Assembly: GCF_009848685.1 (NCBI RefSeq)
Contig: NZ_WXTX01000003.1
Span: forward strand, 62,001 to 126,000
Source of the DNA: Andreprevotia sp. IGB-42
GTDB lineage: Bacteria > Pseudomonadota > Gammaproteobacteria > Burkholderiales > Chitinibacteraceae
Reading direction: 5' to 3'
DNA: 64,000 nt
A program made the position numbers and the translations under genes. Below the pieces are notes generated by a model. The model saw only the letters and a program-made list of their open reading frames with translations, did no database searches and was not told the origin of the DNA. This document shows positions 45,778-53,922 of this stretch, one piece after another (within the stretch, counting starts at the first letter, position 1; each line of letters starts with the position of its first letter).

Positions 45778-46248
45778 ATGATTGACCAAATAAATCACCC
45801 GCTCGACCGTGCACTGGAATTGCTGTTCCACGGCTATCGCGCGTTCACCGCCAAGGCGGATGCGCTGCTGGCCGAACGGGGCCTGAGCCGGGTACACCAT
45901 CGCATCCTGTATTTTGTCGGGCATCAGCCCGATAGCACCGTGGGCGAACTGCTGCTGCGCCTGCGTGTGAGCAAGCAGGCACTCAATGCGCCGCTGCGCG
46001 ATCTGCAGCAGGCCGGCTTGATCGAGGCGCTGATCTGCGGGCAGGACAAGCGTGTGCGCCGCTTGCGCCTCAGCACCGCAGGCGCAGCACTGGAGCGCGC
46101 ATTGTCGGACAGCCAGCGGGATTTGTTGGCGGGGGTATTTGCCGCCGCCGGCCCGGCGGCGGAAGCCGGCTGGTGGCAGGTGATGGCAGAGCTGGCCGCA
46201 GCCGATGTACCACCGGACGGCAAGGCCACCCAAGTGAAGACTGCCTAG
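45778..46248 (+). CDS. MarR-family transcriptional regulator
   Basis: 156 aa. Winged helix typical of MarR: VHHRILYFVGHQPDSTVGELLLRLRVSKQALNAPLRDLQQAGLIEALICGQDKRVRRLRLSTAGAAL (about 40-105), flanked by dimerisation helices. Divergent from the aminotransferase, with an operator-like element between, so both may be under its control; the effector is unknown. Its TAG stop shares the CTAG tetramer with the stop of the convergent alkA. Confidence 0.9.
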   Translation: MIDQINHPLDRALELLFHGYRAFTAKADALLAERGLSRVHHRILYFVGHQPDSTVGELLLRLRVSKQALNAPLRDLQQAGLIEALICGQDKRVRRLRLSTAGAALERALSDSQRDLLAGVFAAAGPAAEAGWWQVMAELAAADVPPDGKATQVKTA

Positions 46249-46871
46249 TAGGAAACCGGTACCGGTTCCAGGCTGCGCCAGAAGTACCATGTGGCCACCG
46301 TGCACCACGGTTGCCACTGCGCCGCCAGCTTGCGGGCCTCGGCTTTGCCCAGCCGCTCTCCGGCGTGGTAGTGCAACGCAATTGCCCGTATCAGGCCGAT
46401 ATCGTCCAAGGGCAGCACGTTGGGGCGCAGCAGGTGGAACATCAGGAACATTTCCACCGTCCAGCGCCCGATGCCACGAATCGATGTAAGCTCGGTGATG
46501 ATGGCGTCATCATCCCAAGCCACCCAGTCGGCAGGGTTGAGGCGCCCTGCCGCATGATGCGTGGCCAGCGCCTGCAGATACTCCACCTTGCGGCCAGACA
46601 GCCCGCAGGCGCGCAGCGCATCCACTTCTGCTGCCAGTACATGCGCACTCTCCATCGTGCCCAGTTCGGCCAGCACGCGGCGCCACACCGAATCGGCCGC
46701 CTTCACCGAAATCTGCTGGCCAACGATGGAGCGCGCCAGCGTCTGGAATGCGTCACCGCGCCCTTCCAGGCTGATTTGCGGATAGGTGGCAATCAGCGTT
46801 GCCAGCACCGGATCGGCAGCGGAAAGCTCGGCACACGCCTGATCCCAGTAATCGGGCTTGCCGATGATCAT
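46245..46871 (-). CDS. alkA: DNA-3-methyladenine glycosylase II (HhH-GPD family)
   Basis: 208 aa. Base-excision repair of alkylated purines. Helix-hairpin-helix in TSIRGIGRWTVEMFLMF (about 128-145) followed by the catalytic Asp in VLPLDDIGLIRAI (about 155); SIVGQQISVKAADSVW is a further family motif. Lacks the N-terminal domain of E. coli AlkA, like many short bacterial members. ATG at 46871 overlaps the pmbA stop (TGATG); a GTG one codon earlier would give a GTGA overlap. Confidence 0.9.
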   Translation of the reverse strand: MIIGKPDYWDQACAELSAADPVLATLIATYPQISLEGRGDAFQTLARSIVGQQISVKAADSVWRRVLAELGTMESAHVLAAEVDALRACGLSGRKVEYLQALATHHAAGRLNPADWVAWDDDAIITELTSIRGIGRWTVEMFLMFHLLRPNVLPLDDIGLIRAIALHYHAGERLGKAEARKLAAQWQPWCTVATWYFWRSLEPVPVSY

Positions 46872-48202
46872 CACTCGCCCGCGACGGTGAGTTTGTCGAT
46901 CAGGATGGAGCCCACCCGCTTGCTGCTGCCCGGCACGATGTCATCACCGATGCCGACGATGCCCTTGAAGATGTCACGCAGATTGCCGGCGATGGTGATT
47001 TCCTCCACCGCGTACTGGATCACGCCGTTCTCCACCCAGAAGCCGGCCGCGCCGCGTGAATAATCACCGGTCACCATATTGATGCCATGGCCCAGCAACT
47101 CGGTCACCAGCAGCCCGGTACCCAGTTGCTGCAGCAATTGCTCGAAGCTGGCGGTGGCCTGTACCAGCAGATTGTGCGGGCCACCCGCGTTGGCGGTAGT
47201 GGCCATGCCCAGTTTGCGGGCGCTGTAGCTGGACAGGAAATAACCGTTCAGCACCCCGGCACTGACCAGATCGCGCCGCGTGGTGGCAACCCCTTCGGCA
47301 TCAAATGCGCCGCTGGCCTGGCCGCGTAGCAGGAAAGGGTCTTCCACGATCTGCACGATGGGCGAGAACACTTGCTGCCCCAGGCTATCGAGCAGGAAGC
47401 TGGATTTGCGATACAGGCTGGAGCCGCTGATGGCAGATACCCAGTGCGAAATCAGCGAGCCCGCCACTGGCGCTTCGAACAGCACCGGATAATCACCGGT
47501 CTTAATGCGGCGCGCACCCAGCCGGCGCACCGCGCGCTCGCCGGCACGGCGGCCCACTGCTGCGGCGCCGTCCAGATCACCCTGCGCACGGGCGCTGGTG
47601 TACCAGTAGTCGCGCTGCATGCCGCTGGCATCCTCGGCGATCAGCGCGGCAGAAATGCTGTGACGCGTGCTGTCGCCATGGCCGATGAAGCCCAGCGAAT
47701 TGGCATACACCCAGCGCGATGCCGAGGTACTGACGCTGCCGCCTTCGGAATTGCTGATGCGCTCATCCACCGCCTGACCAGCCGCCTCGCATTCCTTCGC
47801 CAGCTCGATGGCGGCTTCCACCGGCAATGCCCATGGGTGGTACAGATCGAAATCTGGGAAGCTGGTAGCAAACAGCGCCGGGTCGGCCAGGCCGGCAAAT
47901 TCGTCCTCGGCAGTGTAGCGGGCAATCGCCAGTGCAGCGGACACCGAATCGGTCAGCGCCTGGCGCGAGAAATCCGATGTACTGGCATGCCCTTTGCGCT
48001 GCCCCAGATAAACGGTAACGCCCACGCCCTTGTCGCGGTTGTATTCGATGGTTTCGACTTCGCCCAGGCGCACCGAAACATTCTGGCCAAACCCTTCAGA
48101 GGCGTCGACATCACACGCGGTAGCGCCCTGGCGCTGTGCTTCTTCAAGTGTAAAACGGACCAGATCGGTAAATTGCTGCTGGCTGAAGCTGAACTCGGAC
48201 AT
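46871..48202 (-). CDS. pmbA: Metalloprotease PmbA (TldE)
   Basis: 443 aa. Modulator-of-gyrase family; with TldD it forms a zinc protease that matures peptides such as microcins and degrades CcdA. Motifs: ASEGFGQNVSVRLGEVETIEYNRDKGVGVTVYLG (N-domain), RRIKTGDYPVLFEAPVAGSLI, FDAEGVATTRRDLV and ELLGHGINMVTGDYSRGAAGFWVENG. As expected for TldE the HExxxH of TldD is absent. ATG at 48202 with AAGGAAG upstream. Divergent from darP, the conserved arrangement in proteobacteria. Confidence 0.94.
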   Translation of the reverse strand: MSEFSFSQQQFTDLVRFTLEEAQRQGATACDVDASEGFGQNVSVRLGEVETIEYNRDKGVGVTVYLGQRKGHASTSDFSRQALTDSVSAALAIARYTAEDEFAGLADPALFATSFPDFDLYHPWALPVEAAIELAKECEAAGQAVDERISNSEGGSVSTSASRWVYANSLGFIGHGDSTRHSISAALIAEDASGMQRDYWYTSARAQGDLDGAAAVGRRAGERAVRRLGARRIKTGDYPVLFEAPVAGSLISHWVSAISGSSLYRKSSFLLDSLGQQVFSPIVQIVEDPFLLRGQASGAFDAEGVATTRRDLVSAGVLNGYFLSSYSARKLGMATTANAGGPHNLLVQATASFEQLLQQLGTGLLVTELLGHGINMVTGDYSRGAAGFWVENGVIQYAVEEITIAGNLRDIFKGIVGIGDDIVPGSSKRVGSILIDKLTVAGE

Positions 48203-48301
48203 AGGCTTCCTTGAGCTGAATGCGGTAACCGGAGCAAATTCCGGTTCGAACGCAAATTGGAATAGGTGGATAATAACGCTTTTGCACCTTAGCTTCCCGC
48301 C

Positions 48302-48868
48302 ATGCCTCGACACAACAAGCAGACCGAACCCACTGACGACGAAATCGAACTCGTCAGCAAATCCCAGATGAAGCGTGATTCAGCGGCGCTGCAGGCCATG
48401 GGCGAGGCGCTGATCCCGCTCGACAAAAAGCTGCTGCAAAGCCTGAACCTGCCCGAGCGGCTGTACAACGCGCTGATCGATGCCAAGAAAATCACCGCCA
48501 ATGGCGCCGTTGCACGCCAGAAGCAGTACATCGGCAAGTGGATGCGGCATGTGGACCCTGCCCCCATCCAGGAACTGCTCGATTCGATTGCCGGGGTTTC
48601 CGACCGCCACAACGCCTGGCTGCACCAGCTGGAGCGCCAGCGCGACAAGCTGGTTGACGACCCGAAGGCGCTGGAAGCGTTCATTGCCGAGTTCCCGCAG
48701 GCCGATGTACAGCAACTGCGCCAGTTGATCCGCAATGCGCTGAAAGAACGCGAGCAACAGCGCCCGCCCAAGGCATTCCGTGAATTGTTCCAGTTGCTCA
48801 AGCAATACCAGCCGGAACCCGCGCTGCCCGGCGCACACCTGGATACCGCAGAGGAAGACGAAGCGTGA
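48302..48868 (+). CDS. darP: Ribosome biogenesis factor DarP (YjgA, DUF615)
   Basis: 188 aa, highly charged. Family features: SKSQMKRDSAALQAMGEALIPLDKKLLQSLNLPERLYNAL and IGKWMRHVDPAPIQELLDSI, then a helical tail. Associates with the pre-50S particle and aids late assembly. ATG at 48302. The following HAD gene starts at a GTG overlapping its stop (GTGA). Confidence 0.94.
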   Translation: MPRHNKQTEPTDDEIELVSKSQMKRDSAALQAMGEALIPLDKKLLQSLNLPERLYNALIDAKKITANGAVARQKQYIGKWMRHVDPAPIQELLDSIAGVSDRHNAWLHQLERQRDKLVDDPKALEAFIAEFPQADVQQLRQLIRNALKEREQQRPPKAFRELFQLLKQYQPEPALPGAHLDTAEEDEA

Positions 48869-49527
48869 GCATACAACGCAACTTTGCTGCGGTGCTGTTC
48901 GACATGGATGGCACGCTGATCGATTCAACCCCGGTGATCGAGCTGGTATGGCGGCGCTGGGCCGAGCGGCATGGCGTGGATGTGCCGTTGCTGATGAGCA
49001 AGATCCATGGCCGGCGCGGCCAGGAAGTGATCCCGGAAGTGGCGCCGCACCTTGATGTGCAGGAAGAAGTACGCCAATTGCTGGCGGAAGAAGCGGTCAC
49101 GCTGGATGGCACCACGGCGATTGCCGGCGTGCAGGCCATGCTGGCATCGCTGGGTGGCGCGCGCTGGTCCATCGTCACCTCTGCCACGCATGCGCTGGCG
49201 GCGGCCAAACTGGGCTTCGTCGGCCTTGCCATCCCGGAGCACGTGATCGGTGGCGATGACGTGAAGAACGGCAAGCCGCACCCGGAGCCTTATCTGATGG
49301 CCGCCGCGCATCACGGTGTCGATCCGGCCGATTGCCTGGTGTTCGAAGATGCCATCAGCGGCATCCAGTCTGCCAAGGCGGCCGGCATGACCGTGGTGGC
49401 ACTGGCAACGTCGCACCCGATCGAGCAACTGGGCGACGCGGATCTGATCATCCGCGACTGGCACGATATTGCACTGAAAGTCTCGGCCAGCGGCATCACG
49501 CTTGAGGTGTTGCGCGCGCATGGCTGA
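48865..49527 (+). CDS. HAD-IA family sugar-phosphate phosphatase
   Basis: 220 aa. HAD motif I FDMDGTLIDST (about 12-22), motif II IVTSATHA (about 113), motif III Lys in GKPHPEPYL and motif IV VFEDAISGIQSAKAAGM. The cap sequence places it with beta-phosphoglucomutase/hexitol-phosphatase-like enzymes acting on small phosphosugars; the exact substrate is unknown. The GTG at 48865 overlaps the darP stop, and its own stop overlaps the mog start, so the four genes darP to the esterase form one coupled operon. Confidence 0.88.
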   Translation: MSIQRNFAAVLFDMDGTLIDSTPVIELVWRRWAERHGVDVPLLMSKIHGRRGQEVIPEVAPHLDVQEEVRQLLAEEAVTLDGTTAIAGVQAMLASLGGARWSIVTSATHALAAAKLGFVGLAIPEHVIGGDDVKNGKPHPEPYLMAAAHHGVDPADCLVFEDAISGIQSAKAAGMTVVALATSHPIEQLGDADLIIRDWHDIALKVSASGITLEVLRAHG

Positions 49528-50110
49528 ACTGAAAATCGGTCTGGTATCGGTATCCGACCGCGCAGCCAGCGGCGTGTACGGCGACAAGGGCCTGCCGGCA
49601 CTGGCGGAATGGCTGGCCGGTGCGCTGCTCACCCCCTTCACGCTGGAACAGCGGCTGATCCCGGATGAACAGCCGCAGATCGAAGCCGCGCTGCAGGCGC
49701 TGGTCGATGAGCAGGGTTGCCAGCTGGTGCTGACCACCGGCGGCACCGGGCCGGCACCGCGCGACGTGACGCCGGATGCCACGCTGGCCGTTGCAGACCG
49801 CGTGATGCCCGGTTTTGGCGAACAGATGCGCCAGATCAGCCTGCATTACGTACCCACCGCGCTGCTCAGCCGCCAGGTGGGGGTGATCCGGGCCGCCAGC
49901 CTGATCCTGAACCTGCCAGGCCAGCCCAAGTCCATCCGGGAAACGCTGGAAGGCGTGAAAGATGCCGATGGCAAGGTACTCGTGCCCGGCATCTTCGCCA
50001 GCGTGCCGTATTGCATCCAGTTGCTGGGTGGCCCCTATATCGAAACCCGGCCGGATGTCGTCGCGGCGTTCCGGCCCAAAAGCGCGAACAAGCCGCAAGG
50101 AACCGCATGA
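49520..50110 (+). CDS. mog: Molybdopterin adenylyltransferase
   Basis: 196 aa. Activates molybdopterin by adenylylation before molybdenum insertion. Motifs: KIGLVSVSDRAASGVYGDKGLPAL, VLTTGGTGPAPRDVTPDATL (MPT/AMP site, about 70-90), FGEQMRQISLHYVPTALLSRQVGVIR and LILNLPGQPKSIRETL. ATG at 49520 lies within the end of the HAD gene (8-base overlap). Confidence 0.95.
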   Translation: MAELKIGLVSVSDRAASGVYGDKGLPALAEWLAGALLTPFTLEQRLIPDEQPQIEAALQALVDEQGCQLVLTTGGTGPAPRDVTPDATLAVADRVMPGFGEQMRQISLHYVPTALLSRQVGVIRAASLILNLPGQPKSIRETLEGVKDADGKVLVPGIFASVPYCIQLLGGPYIETRPDVVAAFRPKSANKPQGTA

Positions 50111-50781
50111 GCGACCTGCTCCCCTTCGAAGAAGTACAGTCCGGCCCCAACCCCGTTGCCAGCGTGATCTGGCTGCATGGCCTGGGTGCCGATGGCAATG
50201 ATTTCGTTTCTGTCGTGCCGGAGCTGGGCCTGCCCGCCGGACTGGCGGTACGCTTCATTTTTCCGCATGCACCGCACATGCCGATCACCTGCAACAATGG
50301 CTACGTGATGCGCGCCTGGTATGACATCCTGCATTTCGATGAAATCAGCCGCCACGCGGATGAAGCCGGCGTGCTCGCTTCGGTCGGCATGATCCGCGCA
50401 CTGATCGCAGCCGAAAACGCACGCGGCATTGCTTCATCCCGCATCGTGCTGGCCGGTTTCTCGCAAGGCGGCGCCATTGCGTATACCGCCGGGCTGACGC
50501 ACCCGGAGCCACTGGCAGGCATCGTGGCGCTGTCCACCTACCTGCCGGCACCGGCACTGCTGACCGGTGATGCGTTGGCTGCCAACGCCGGCACACCGGT
50601 GCTTGCGGCGCATGGCACCAGCGACCCGGTTGTGCCGCTGGCCTTGGGGCAAAAGGCCGTTGCCAGCGTCGAAGCACTGGGCAACCCGGTGCAATGGCAT
50701 ACCTACCCGATGCCGCATTCGGTCTGCCTGCCGGAAATCAGGGCCATCGGCCAGTTTCTTGGCCAGCGGCTCGCAAGCTGA
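50107..50781 (+). CDS. Carboxylesterase / acyl-protein thioesterase-like hydrolase
   Basis: 224 aa, alpha/beta hydrolase of the phospholipase/carboxylesterase group. Oxyanion region VIWLHGLGADGNDF (about 20-33), nucleophile Ser in VLAGFSQGGAIAY (near residue 119), acid Asp in AAHGTSDPVVPLA (near 174) and His in YPMPHSVCLPE (near 205). Hydrolyses short-chain esters or acyl-thioesters; physiological substrate unknown. The ATG overlaps the mog stop (ATGA). Cytoplasmic, no signal peptide. Confidence 0.9.
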   Translation: MSDLLPFEEVQSGPNPVASVIWLHGLGADGNDFVSVVPELGLPAGLAVRFIFPHAPHMPITCNNGYVMRAWYDILHFDEISRHADEAGVLASVGMIRALIAAENARGIASSRIVLAGFSQGGAIAYTAGLTHPEPLAGIVALSTYLPAPALLTGDALAANAGTPVLAAHGTSDPVVPLALGQKAVASVEALGNPVQWHTYPMPHSVCLPEIRAIGQFLGQRLAS

Positions 50782-50804
50782 AAACGGCATCAATCCATCA
50801 AGCA

Positions 50805-50844
50805 GCAACAAGAAACGGCGCTTCAAAGCGCCGTTTCTTGTTGC
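50805..50844. terminator. Long perfect hairpin between convergent genes
   Basis: GCAACAAGAAACGGCGCTT, a CA loop-centre, then its exact complement (19-bp arms). It lies between the esterase and the minus-strand gene ending at 50872 and can serve both strands, although the T-tract is part of the stem (TTTCTTGTTGC). Confidence 0.75.
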
Positions 50845-50871
50845 ATCCATGTGAACCTGGCCTTCCCCCAC

Positions 50872-52578
50872 TCAGCTTTCCTGGCGCAGTACCTGCACGG
50901 TTACCCAAGTCCATTCCACGCCCTTTTCCAGCAGTGCCCCCAAGCTCACGGTAAACACGCGATCCCGCGCCTGTACCCGGTATATACGCCCCACGCTGTA
51001 ATCAGCAGAACGGATCAGCAAGGTATTGATATTGGCACCATCTACCTGATGCGGGATATATAGCGCGGTACGCATATTGGGCAACTCGACGCCAAAAGGC
51101 GTCATCTCCGTCACCGAAATCTGCTCCAGCCTGTCTTGCTCGGCAGAGTGCATGCTGACGGCTACCGGGGTGCTCGACAGCACCTGTATGCCGGCATAAA
51201 CCTCGTCATCACTCTTGCGGCTCAGCCGTCTGACTACGCCAACCTTCCAGTTCTCGCTGGCGTCGAGGCGCAGCCCCAGCAACAGACCAGGCCGCACCCA
51301 TTCGTTTTCAGAAAAGCGCAGCAAGGCGCCGTAACCGCCATCCGACTCGTTCTCTATGGTCCAGGTCACCCATTCCTGCTGCTTGTTGGGTACGGAATAC
51401 GGGTTGTGGATCTGCTTGGAACGGGTACGCGAGGAGACAAAACCATACAGACGCATATCCATGATTTCATCGTAATCGACCTGCACTTTGGTCTCGGTGG
51501 GTTGGCGCGAGTATTTGTCGTTGTCGCTGCGCACGCTGGCGTAGATTTTCTCCAGCGTGTACACCACATCCGCTGCCTTGCGCACATCACGGCGCTCACT
51601 GCGCGTGACTTCGGCATTGCGGATAGCCATGGTCCAGAACACATCCAGGTGCTTGAGCAACTCCAGGCATGAAGGGGTACGGATATCACTGCCCAGGCCC
51701 AGTTCCTTGGGGGCAACGCCTTGCTCCAGCTTGCGCAGTGCATCTTGCATGTCCGACATCATGTCGAACAGGCTCCAGTAACGGTATGGCTCGCCACTCG
51801 AATCGGGCTGGATCTTCTGCGGCCCCAGCGGCTCCTGCAGGTTGATGCAGAAATGGTGGCGATCCTGCTGGAATTTGCGTGACAGCTGGATCAGCTTGGA
51901 CCAGCGGTTCAGCCATTGATCGGCCCAGTCCAGCTGGCGCACGGACAGGTTGTTGCTTGCCAGCGTGGCCAGCATCAGGATCTGGATGTACTCATCGGCA
52001 CAGGAGCTGATCTCGTCAGCCCGGTGCGGATAGAGCTGGAAAGGGTTGCTGTCAAAACCGTCAACTTCAGAAAGGCGATACAAGCGGTGTATCAAGGTCC
52101 ACAGATCACCCGGCACTTTCTCGAAGTGAAAATAATGCCACTTGGCCTGGGTGGACAGATAATGCAGGCTGCGCGCCAGCACCTTGGGCATCAATTCCTC
52201 GAAGCCTGTACGCTCAACCGATGCAGGTTCGTGCTGAACGAACTTCTGGTAAACCGATACCCAGGTTTGTGAAAAGCCGACAATATCGCGCCACAGCTTC
52301 TGCTCGATCTCCTTGGACATGCGCGGGTTGGAGATGTACTGATAGCAAATCGCATCAAAGCCGGTCTGCGCGGCATCATCCACCAGCATCACTGCCTGCA
52401 GGATTTCCATATTGAGCTTGCGCTGGCCGTTCAGGAAGTCATCCAGCGCCTGCAGCAGCTTCAGGCGCTGGGTAGCAGGATCGTCTTGCTCCAGTCTTGA
52501 TATCCAGCCGGCGGCCTGCTTGAGGCCAACAAAGGGCGACTTGTCGCGGGAGAACAGGCTGCTGATCATTTCACGCAT
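50872..52578 (-). CDS. Uncharacterised 568-aa protein with PilZ-like C-terminal motif
   Basis: Not recognised as a named family. No signal or membrane segment. Residues 1-360 are helical (DFLNGQRKLNMEILQAVMLVDDAAQTG, LWTLIHRLYRLSEVDGFDSNPF, ADEYIQILMLATLASNNLSVRQLDWADQWLNRW). From about 385 the protein becomes beta-rich: SSRTRSK, then WTIENESDGGYGALLRF, where N-x-S-x-x-G matches the second half of the c-di-GMP-binding PilZ signature, then WKVGVVRRLSRKSDDEVYAGIQVLS, a pattern common in PilZ-like barrels. A c-di-GMP-binding role is inference. ATG at 52578. It follows a STAS-like gene by 36 bp on the same strand, suggesting a two-gene operon. Confidence 0.7.
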   Translation of the reverse strand: MREMISSLFSRDKSPFVGLKQAAGWISRLEQDDPATQRLKLLQALDDFLNGQRKLNMEILQAVMLVDDAAQTGFDAICYQYISNPRMSKEIEQKLWRDIVGFSQTWVSVYQKFVQHEPASVERTGFEELMPKVLARSLHYLSTQAKWHYFHFEKVPGDLWTLIHRLYRLSEVDGFDSNPFQLYPHRADEISSCADEYIQILMLATLASNNLSVRQLDWADQWLNRWSKLIQLSRKFQQDRHHFCINLQEPLGPQKIQPDSSGEPYRYWSLFDMMSDMQDALRKLEQGVAPKELGLGSDIRTPSCLELLKHLDVFWTMAIRNAEVTRSERRDVRKAADVVYTLEKIYASVRSDNDKYSRQPTETKVQVDYDEIMDMRLYGFVSSRTRSKQIHNPYSVPNKQQEWVTWTIENESDGGYGALLRFSENEWVRPGLLLGLRLDASENWKVGVVRRLSRKSDDEVYAGIQVLSSTPVAVSMHSAEQDRLEQISVTEMTPFGVELPNMRTALYIPHQVDGANINTLLIRSADYSVGRIYRVQARDRVFTVSLGALLEKGVEWTWVTVQVLRQES

Positions 52579-52614
52579 AGGGCTTATCGTTGATTGGCGC
52601 TTGGAGTATGGTTT

Positions 52615-52986
52615 TCAGGCGGCAGCCTCGACATCGGACATATCCTCGTTCAACCAGCCCTGGGCAGCATCGACATCGGAGAAGACTTCGATTTCTGCCT
52701 CGGAAAGCAACTGGTTGAGCCATGCCGACCAAGTTACCCACTGATCATCTGCGACAATGGCAACACGCTTGAAGTCACGGCGATGCGCACGCGCGAACCT
52801 GATTTCTTCCAACGCCATGTCGAGGGTATAGCCCAGCATTTCCGTCAAATCAAAAAGCAGGTTCACCGCACCGCGAAAACGGATCTCGTACAGCACTTCT
52901 TCTTCGAACTCACGGAAGTCGTGCACGGTGAATTCGCTCAGCACGGCAACGTGCAGATAATTCGGTTCATGGCTGATACTGAGCAT
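52615..52986 (-). CDS. SpoIIAA/STAS-like small protein
   Basis: 123 aa. Reads like the SpoIIAA-like fold of DUF3478 proteins: LHVAVLSEFTVHDFREFEEEVLYEI, VNLLFDLTEMLGYTLDMALEEIRFARAHRRDFKRVAIVADDQW, then LSEAEIEVFSDVDAAQGWL. STAS/SEC14-like members bind partner proteins or lipids; here there is no anti-sigma kinase nearby. First gene of the pair with the 568-aa protein. The usual serine phosphosite of SpoIIAA is not evident. Confidence 0.78.
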   Translation of the reverse strand: MLSISHEPNYLHVAVLSEFTVHDFREFEEEVLYEIRFRGAVNLLFDLTEMLGYTLDMALEEIRFARAHRRDFKRVAIVADDQWVTWSAWLNQLLSEAEIEVFSDVDAAQGWLNEDMSDVEAAA

Positions 52987-53145
52987 GTTCTCTCCCGGGT
53001 GAAGCTTGTTCTGACTCAGACTCTCCGAGCATAGCCGATCTGCTACTGCTACGCAGGAATTACGGCAATATGTCAGTTTGGCCAGCGATTGGTGAGGTAT
53101 TTTAGCGTCAGCTTACGCATAGCGGGAAATCAGCGTTTACTGATG

Positions 53146-53904
53146 TCACAATTTTTGCAAATCCAGCAACAGTCTGCGCGTATGCAGCGGTGCATCGCCA
53201 AGGATTTCTCCCAGCACTTGGCGCATCAGCAGCTTACCCTGGGCTAAAGCACGATCATCCTGAAATGCGCCAGCGCCTGCATCCAGCAAGGTTTGTCCGT
53301 CGAATGCGGGGCCGGTTCCCTGATGTGCGGTAATGCCATGGCTGACATCGTACGCATAGGCAAGACCAGCCCGCACAGGTAGACCATTCACCTCACAGGT
53401 CCAGTCCGGCGCATAGCCCTGCACCCGGATCAGCACGAGCTCGAAGCTGCGCAGGATGGGTTCGACGCGCATCTGATCAAATTGCGCCAGCGCGCGGATC
53501 GCCTCGAAATAGCTGACGAACAATTGCGGGTTAATGTCGTCACGCGGCAACAGCTTGATCAACAGCTCATTGAGGTAGAAGCCGCAAAGCAATGGCAAAC
53601 CGGTCAACTGCGGCAAACCACCCTGCCATTCGGCAGTGTGCAGGGTCTTGACTTCACCTGCGCCAAACCAGGACAACAGCACGGGCTGGAAGGCCAGCAA
53701 TACTCCGCGCAATTGCGAGCCGGGCCGCTGCGCGCCGCGGGCCACCACCATCACCCTGCCATGGTCACGGCTGTATACATCCAGCAGCTTGCTGGTTTCG
53801 CGGTACGGGTACTGGTGCAGGATGAATGCGGGTGCGGCATCCACGCGCGGCACGGATGCCGGCTTGCGCCGGCGTGGCTTGGAGGCAGCAGATGATGCAG
53901 TCAT
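53146..53904 (-). CDS. recO: DNA repair protein RecO
   Basis: 252 aa. RecFOR mediator that loads RecA on SSB-coated DNA. After a basic N-terminal tail, an OB-fold: AFILHQYPYRETSKLLDVYSRDHGRVMVVARGAQRPGSQLRGVL (about 26-70), then FYLNELLIKLLPRDDINPQLFVSYF and RSFELVLIRVQGYAPDWTCEVNG. The C-terminal zinc cluster of some RecO proteins is reduced to few Cys. Last gene of the lepA-lepB-DUF4845-rnc-era-recO unit, 18 bp after era. Confidence 0.95.
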   Translation of the reverse strand: MTASSAASKPRRRKPASVPRVDAAPAFILHQYPYRETSKLLDVYSRDHGRVMVVARGAQRPGSQLRGVLLAFQPVLLSWFGAGEVKTLHTAEWQGGLPQLTGLPLLCGFYLNELLIKLLPRDDINPQLFVSYFEAIRALAQFDQMRVEPILRSFELVLIRVQGYAPDWTCEVNGLPVRAGLAYAYDVSHGITAHQGTGPAFDGQTLLDAGAGAFQDDRALAQGKLLMRQVLGEILGDAPLHTRRLLLDLQKL

Positions 53905-53922
53905 CGGTGGCCGGCGGTGGCC

